The position numbers and the translations under genes are program-made. A DNA stretch of 64,000 bases, from NCBI GenBank assembly GCA_913060875.1, contig CAJXSL010000010.1, forward strand, positions 62,001-126,000, read 5' to 3'. Shown piece by piece: positions 60,944 through 64,000 of this stretch. The stretch is from an uncultured Desulfobacteraceae bacterium. Its GTDB lineage: Bacteria; Desulfobacterota; Desulfobacteria; Desulfobacterales; UBA5852. How positions within the stretch are numbered: position 1 is the stretch's first letter; every line of letters starts with the position of its first letter. Under the pieces are notes generated by a model. The model worked only from the letters and a program-made list of their open reading frames with translations. It was not told the origin of the DNA and ran no database searches.

Positions 60944-61783
60944 TCAACCGTTGTTCATCGATGTTTGGCCCGCATCAAAACCGTCGGCCATATCGTAGGC
61001 AGCCCTCTGGGCTTCCATCACGAACCGACGGACGCGTTCCAAATCTTTTGCAAACCGAATCGGACGCCCCTGATCATCTGCACGGTTGGTGCAGGTACAG
61101 CTGTCCACGCCGACCGGATTCACAGCTTGCACACCGTCATAAACATTCTCCGGTGAAAGACCACCCGCCAGAATCACGGGTATTTGTGCATATTCCGCAA
61201 GCTCCCGGGCGGTTTGCCATCGGCATGTCTGACCGGTAATCCCCACAAAGCCATTGACCGGTTGAGACGTTAAAGCCGCACCGGCTGACAAAACCGTATC
61301 GGTCAGAAAAAGATCACTCACCGGTTGAAACAATTCGGCCAAGGCAATGGTCGGTATTGCCATATGTTCACCAGGCCGGCCAATGGGGATGGACCGCATG
61401 ATCATCAATTCTGGATACCGTGACCGGACTTCCTGCTGCAGGCTTATCAGGCGTTGGCACAGGGCCTTCCCATCCATTTCAAAAGTGAGCATTTCGCAAA
61501 AATGAACGATGTCAGGCCGATAATAATCCAGGGTGCGGAATACGGTTGCAGGATCGTTGTAAAGCGGAATCAGGGAGCTTTTTTTCCCAATTCCCTGAAT
61601 CGCCCGCACCGTCTCACGGATGATCGGCAGTCGCCAGTCCTTCTCCGAAAGAATAACGCTCCCGATATGGTCGACCCCTATTTCGCCAAGGGGTTCCACT
61701 TCTCCGGGGGTCTGAATTTCATAAATCTGGGTGATCAAAGATCTTGACCGCTCCTTACGCGTCCACGCCGTCGGCAGGTTCAT
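60944..61783 (-). CDS. TrpF-like (phosphoribosylanthranilate isomerase family) protein
   Basis: 279 residues, longer than the usual 200-230 of TrpF. A TIM-barrel is indicated by VDHIGSVILSE near the start, VNGFVGITGQTCRWQTARELA, IPVILAGGLSPENVYDGVQAVNPVGVDSCTCTN and RFAKDLERVRRFV. The last part matches the C-terminal phosphate-binding region of TrpF, but the usual VSSGVE is replaced by CTCTN and an N-terminal Cys motif is not seen. It stands apart from any trp gene. A related isomerase or barrel enzyme is as likely as true TrpF. Its 5' end overlaps the upstream region of guaA on the other strand. Confidence 0.75.
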   Translation of the reverse strand: MNLPTAWTRKERSRSLITQIYEIQTPGEVEPLGEIGVDHIGSVILSEKDWRLPIIRETVRAIQGIGKKSSLIPLYNDPATVFRTLDYYRPDIVHFCEMLTFEMDGKALCQRLISLQQEVRSRYPELMIMRSIPIGRPGEHMAIPTIALAELFQPVSDLFLTDTVLSAGAALTSQPVNGFVGITGQTCRWQTARELAEYAQIPVILAGGLSPENVYDGVQAVNPVGVDSCTCTNRADDQGRPIRFAKDLERVRRFVMEAQRAAYDMADGFDAGQTSMNNG

Positions 61784-61931
61784 TCAGGCGGGGTTTATAG
61801 CCCTTCACAGCCCTACAATTCAGTTGACTTTTGGTGCGCTGTCTAACATATTCAGCTTGTTTTCGCAAACGGGTCGAAACGTTTTCCATAATCCCCGGGC
61901 GCTGCATGCCTGCGCTTATATTGAGGTGGCT

Positions 61932-63461
61932 ATGATCCTTATCATTGACTTTGGTTCCCAGTTCAATCAACTCATTGCCCGACGGGTAAGAGAGTGTCGG
62001 GTATACTGCCAGATTGTCCCCCCGACCATTTCCTGCAAACAGGTCCAGGCCTTGAAACCGGAAGGTATTATCCTGTCAGGGGGACCCTCCAGCATTTACG
62101 AAACCAACAGCCCCAAGGTTGATCCGGACATATTGAATTTGGGCGTTCCCGTCCTGGGCATTTGCTACGGCATGCAGTACATGGTGCATGCGCTTGGGGG
62201 CGAGGTTGCCCGCTCAACCAAGAGAGAATATGGTTTTGCCGAATTCCGGGTCAAAAAAGACGACGGCATTTTCAAGGGTGTCGACCAAGACACCACCTGC
62301 TGGATGAGCCATGGTGATTCAATTACCAAGCTGCCGTCTGGGTTTCGTATAACCGGTTCGACGGAAAATACGCGTATCGCCGCCGCCAGCCATACCCGCC
62401 GCAAATTGTTTGGGCTTCAGTTTCATCCGGAGGTTGAGCACACCCCTCGCGGCAAAAAAATGATCCGTAATTTTTTAACCGACATCTGTGGTTGCCGCAT
62501 GTCCTGGACCATGAAATCCTTTGCCAACCAGGCCATCGAAGACATTCGGTCTCAAGTCGGGAAGAAAAAAGTGATCCTGGGCCTTAGCGGCGGGGTCGAT
62601 TCTTCGGTGGCAGCCCTCCTGATCCACCGGGCCATCGATAAAAATCTGACCTGTATTTTTGTCGACAACGGCCTTCTGCGGAAAAACGAAGCGGAGAAAC
62701 TTAAAGAAGTTTTCAAGCAGAATCTGCATATCAATGTCCGTTTTGTTAAGGCTTCGGGCCGGTTTCTCAAAGCACTGAAAGATGTCCAGGATCCGGAACG
62801 CAAACGCAAAATCATTGGCAAAATTTTCATGGACGTATTCGAGGCTGAGGCCAAAAAGATCAAAGATGCCGAGTTTCTGGCCCAGGGGACCCTATATCCT
62901 GACATCATCGAATCCCAGAGTGCCTTCGGAGGCCCCACGTCCGTCATCAAGTCCCACCACAATGTCGGGGGGCTGCCGAAAAAAATGAAGCTCAAGCTGG
63001 TCGAGCCTTTGAAATACCTTTTTAAGGATGAAGTTCGCAAATTGGGGAAAACATTAGGCCTTCCTGAAGAGATGAATTGGCGACAGCCTTTTCCGGGGCC
63101 AGGATTGGCCATCCGTATCATCGGCGCGGTTACGGCGAAACGGTTAAAAATTCTACGGGAAGCGGATGATCTCCTGATGGCCGAAATAAAATCGGCGGGT
63201 TATTACAAAAAACTCTGGCAGTCTTTTGCGGTTTTGCTGCCCCTGAAAAGTGTTGGCGTCATGGGGGATATGCGAACCTATGAAAATATCCTTGCCATCC
63301 GTGCGGTTACCAGCAAAGACGCCATGACGGCGGACTGGGCCCGCCTGCCGCATCAATTGCTCAACCGAATTTCCAACCGCATCATCAATGAAGTCAAGGG
63401 TGTCAATCGTGTCGTCTATGACATCAGCTCCAAACCTCCGGGAACCATTGAGTGGGAATAA
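61932..63461 (+). CDS. guaA: GMP synthase (glutamine-hydrolysing)
   Basis: 509 residues from the ATG at 61932 (GAGGTG upstream). The frame extends 67 codons further, but those do not look like GuaA. The class I amidotransferase domain (1-190) has GICYGMQYM with Cys78 and the later QFHPEVEHT His/Glu. The ATP-pyrophosphatase has the P loop GLSGGVDSSVAALL (about 218-231), and the dimerisation domain ends in the usual PPGTIEWE. It makes GMP from XMP. The downstream membrane protein gene starts 6 bp after the stop. Confidence 0.97.
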   Translation: MILIIDFGSQFNQLIARRVRECRVYCQIVPPTISCKQVQALKPEGIILSGGPSSIYETNSPKVDPDILNLGVPVLGICYGMQYMVHALGGEVARSTKREYGFAEFRVKKDDGIFKGVDQDTTCWMSHGDSITKLPSGFRITGSTENTRIAAASHTRRKLFGLQFHPEVEHTPRGKKMIRNFLTDICGCRMSWTMKSFANQAIEDIRSQVGKKKVILGLSGGVDSSVAALLIHRAIDKNLTCIFVDNGLLRKNEAEKLKEVFKQNLHINVRFVKASGRFLKALKDVQDPERKRKIIGKIFMDVFEAEAKKIKDAEFLAQGTLYPDIIESQSAFGGPTSVIKSHHNVGGLPKKMKLKLVEPLKYLFKDEVRKLGKTLGLPEEMNWRQPFPGPGLAIRIIGAVTAKRLKILREADDLLMAEIKSAGYYKKLWQSFAVLLPLKSVGVMGDMRTYENILAIRAVTSKDAMTADWARLPHQLLNRISNRIINEVKGVNRVVYDISSKPPGTIEWE

Positions 63462-63466
63462 ACGCT

Positions 63467-64000
63467 ATGAATGACAAAGACACTGACAGTTTCCGCCTGG
63501 GTACTTTTGAAGAAAGTAGGGAAGTGCCTGTGGAAGAAGACCGTGAACTCGTCGACCTTCAAATACGGAAATTGCAGCGACGCTTCCGTTGGTTTCTTCT
63601 CATTGTTCTTCTGGCGGTCGGGGGGCTGTTCAGCGTTGGATATCTGGACTTGAAAAACCGATTTTCCATGCAACAGACAACCGGTACAAGGGAGATCGAA
63701 AATATCGCCGCTGTCTTTGAAGATCGTCTCGATGAATTCCAAAAACGGTTGGATGAGCTGGAAGCTTCACTGGGCAAAAAAATGGCGGCTATGGATCAAA
63801 AAACGGTCGTTTGGCAAAAAGATCTGGCCGGTCTGCGCCAGACTGTGGAAAAAATTGACTTGAGCGGTGCCGTAAAGAAAGAGCAGAAGGCCGTTCTCCA
63901 ATCCGTTCGCAAAGAAATCGAACCGATGGAACAGAACATCCAGGCCCTAAAATCCAACCTGACGGATTTGGAGAAAAAAATCACTGCCCAAATGGCCCCT
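63467..64000 (+). CDS. Single-pass membrane coiled-coil protein (C-terminus outside window)
   Basis: 178 residues visible, cut by the right edge. The ATG at 63467 lies six bases after guaA stops. An acidic cytoplasmic N-terminus (about 1-36, FRLGTFEESREVPVEED) precedes one transmembrane helix (about 45-62, WFLLIVLLAVGGLFSVGY). The rest is a long heptad-like Lys/Glu/Leu coiled coil. No enzymatic motif. It may be a membrane-tethered structural or division-related protein, but the visible part gives no specific function. Confidence 0.75.
   Translation, partial: MNDKDTDSFRLGTFEESREVPVEEDRELVDLQIRKLQRRFRWFLLIVLLAVGGLFSVGYLDLKNRFSMQQTTGTREIENIAAVFEDRLDEFQKRLDELEASLGKKMAAMDQKTVVWQKDLAGLRQTVEKIDLSGAVKKEQKAVLQSVRKEIEPMEQNIQALKSNLTDLEKKITAQMAP

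Overview
This window looks like chromosomal DNA of a Desulfobacterota bacterium (Desulfobacterales/Desulfosarcina-like). That is an inference from protein flavour, the order xseA-xseB-ispA-dxs-tlyA, a surface-polysaccharide locus with an 'EPS-associated' MarR-type regulator, and many palindromic intergenic repeats. I see no rRNA, tRNA, CRISPR array, phage or transposase gene. Housekeeping parts look near 50% GC, and about 30-41 kb is clearly AT-rich.

Layout. (1) 1-4.7 kb, minus: a non-canonical chaperone operon of a GrpE-like protein with a long acidic N-terminus, a lid-less Hsp70 and a membrane-anchored J-like protein that runs off the left edge. (2) 4.8-13 kb, minus: an EF-G-like GTPase, then the operon xseA-xseB-ispA-dxs-tlyA, which joins exonuclease VII, isoprenoid synthesis and an RNA methylase. 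(3) 13-17 kb: a BI-1 membrane protein (plus), glmM and a GlmU-like hexapeptide protein (minus). (4) 17-44.4 kb, almost all minus: a large polysaccharide locus. It has an initiation block (SDR, WecA-like transferase, WbpM-like dehydratase), several glycosyltransferases, two membrane acyltransferases, four sulfotransferase-like proteins, an FkbM methyltransferase, a Wzx flippase, three DegT-type PLP enzymes, a WbqC-like protein, a secreted FN3 protein and a winged-helix regulator. It probably makes a sulfated, acylated surface glycan. (5) 45.9-50.6 kb, minus: aromatic amino-acid genes aroA, aroC, an aminotransferase and tyrA. In front of aroA is a complete transcription-attenuation leader: a promoter, a 23-residue leader peptide with four consecutive Tyr codons and two Trp codons, and an intrinsic terminator. 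(6) 50.6-52.8 kb, minus: a VOC-fold protein and manA. (7) 52.8-60.2 kb, plus: a membrane Ser/Thr kinase, a PP2C phosphatase and an FHA protein, then a glycosyltransferase, a HAD hydrolase and a CNNM/CorC transporter-like protein. (8) 60.3-64 kb: efp and a TrpF-like protein (minus), guaA and a membrane coiled-coil protein cut by the right edge (plus).

The intergenic DNA is rich in structured repeats. Family A is a 146-193 bp MITE-like element with terminal inverted repeats (three copies, two ending at stop codons). Family B is a 116-165 bp palindromic element (five copies, two in tandem). There is also an inverted pair of about 130 bp around the regulator/HhH block, a CACGAAG-type inverted repeat inside the aro operon, and low-complexity GGTTCGAGG-type repeats.

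The strongest candidate for something not previously described is the Tyr-rich attenuator of the aro operon. Next come the Hsp70/GrpE/J-like module and the sulfotransferase-rich glycan locus.
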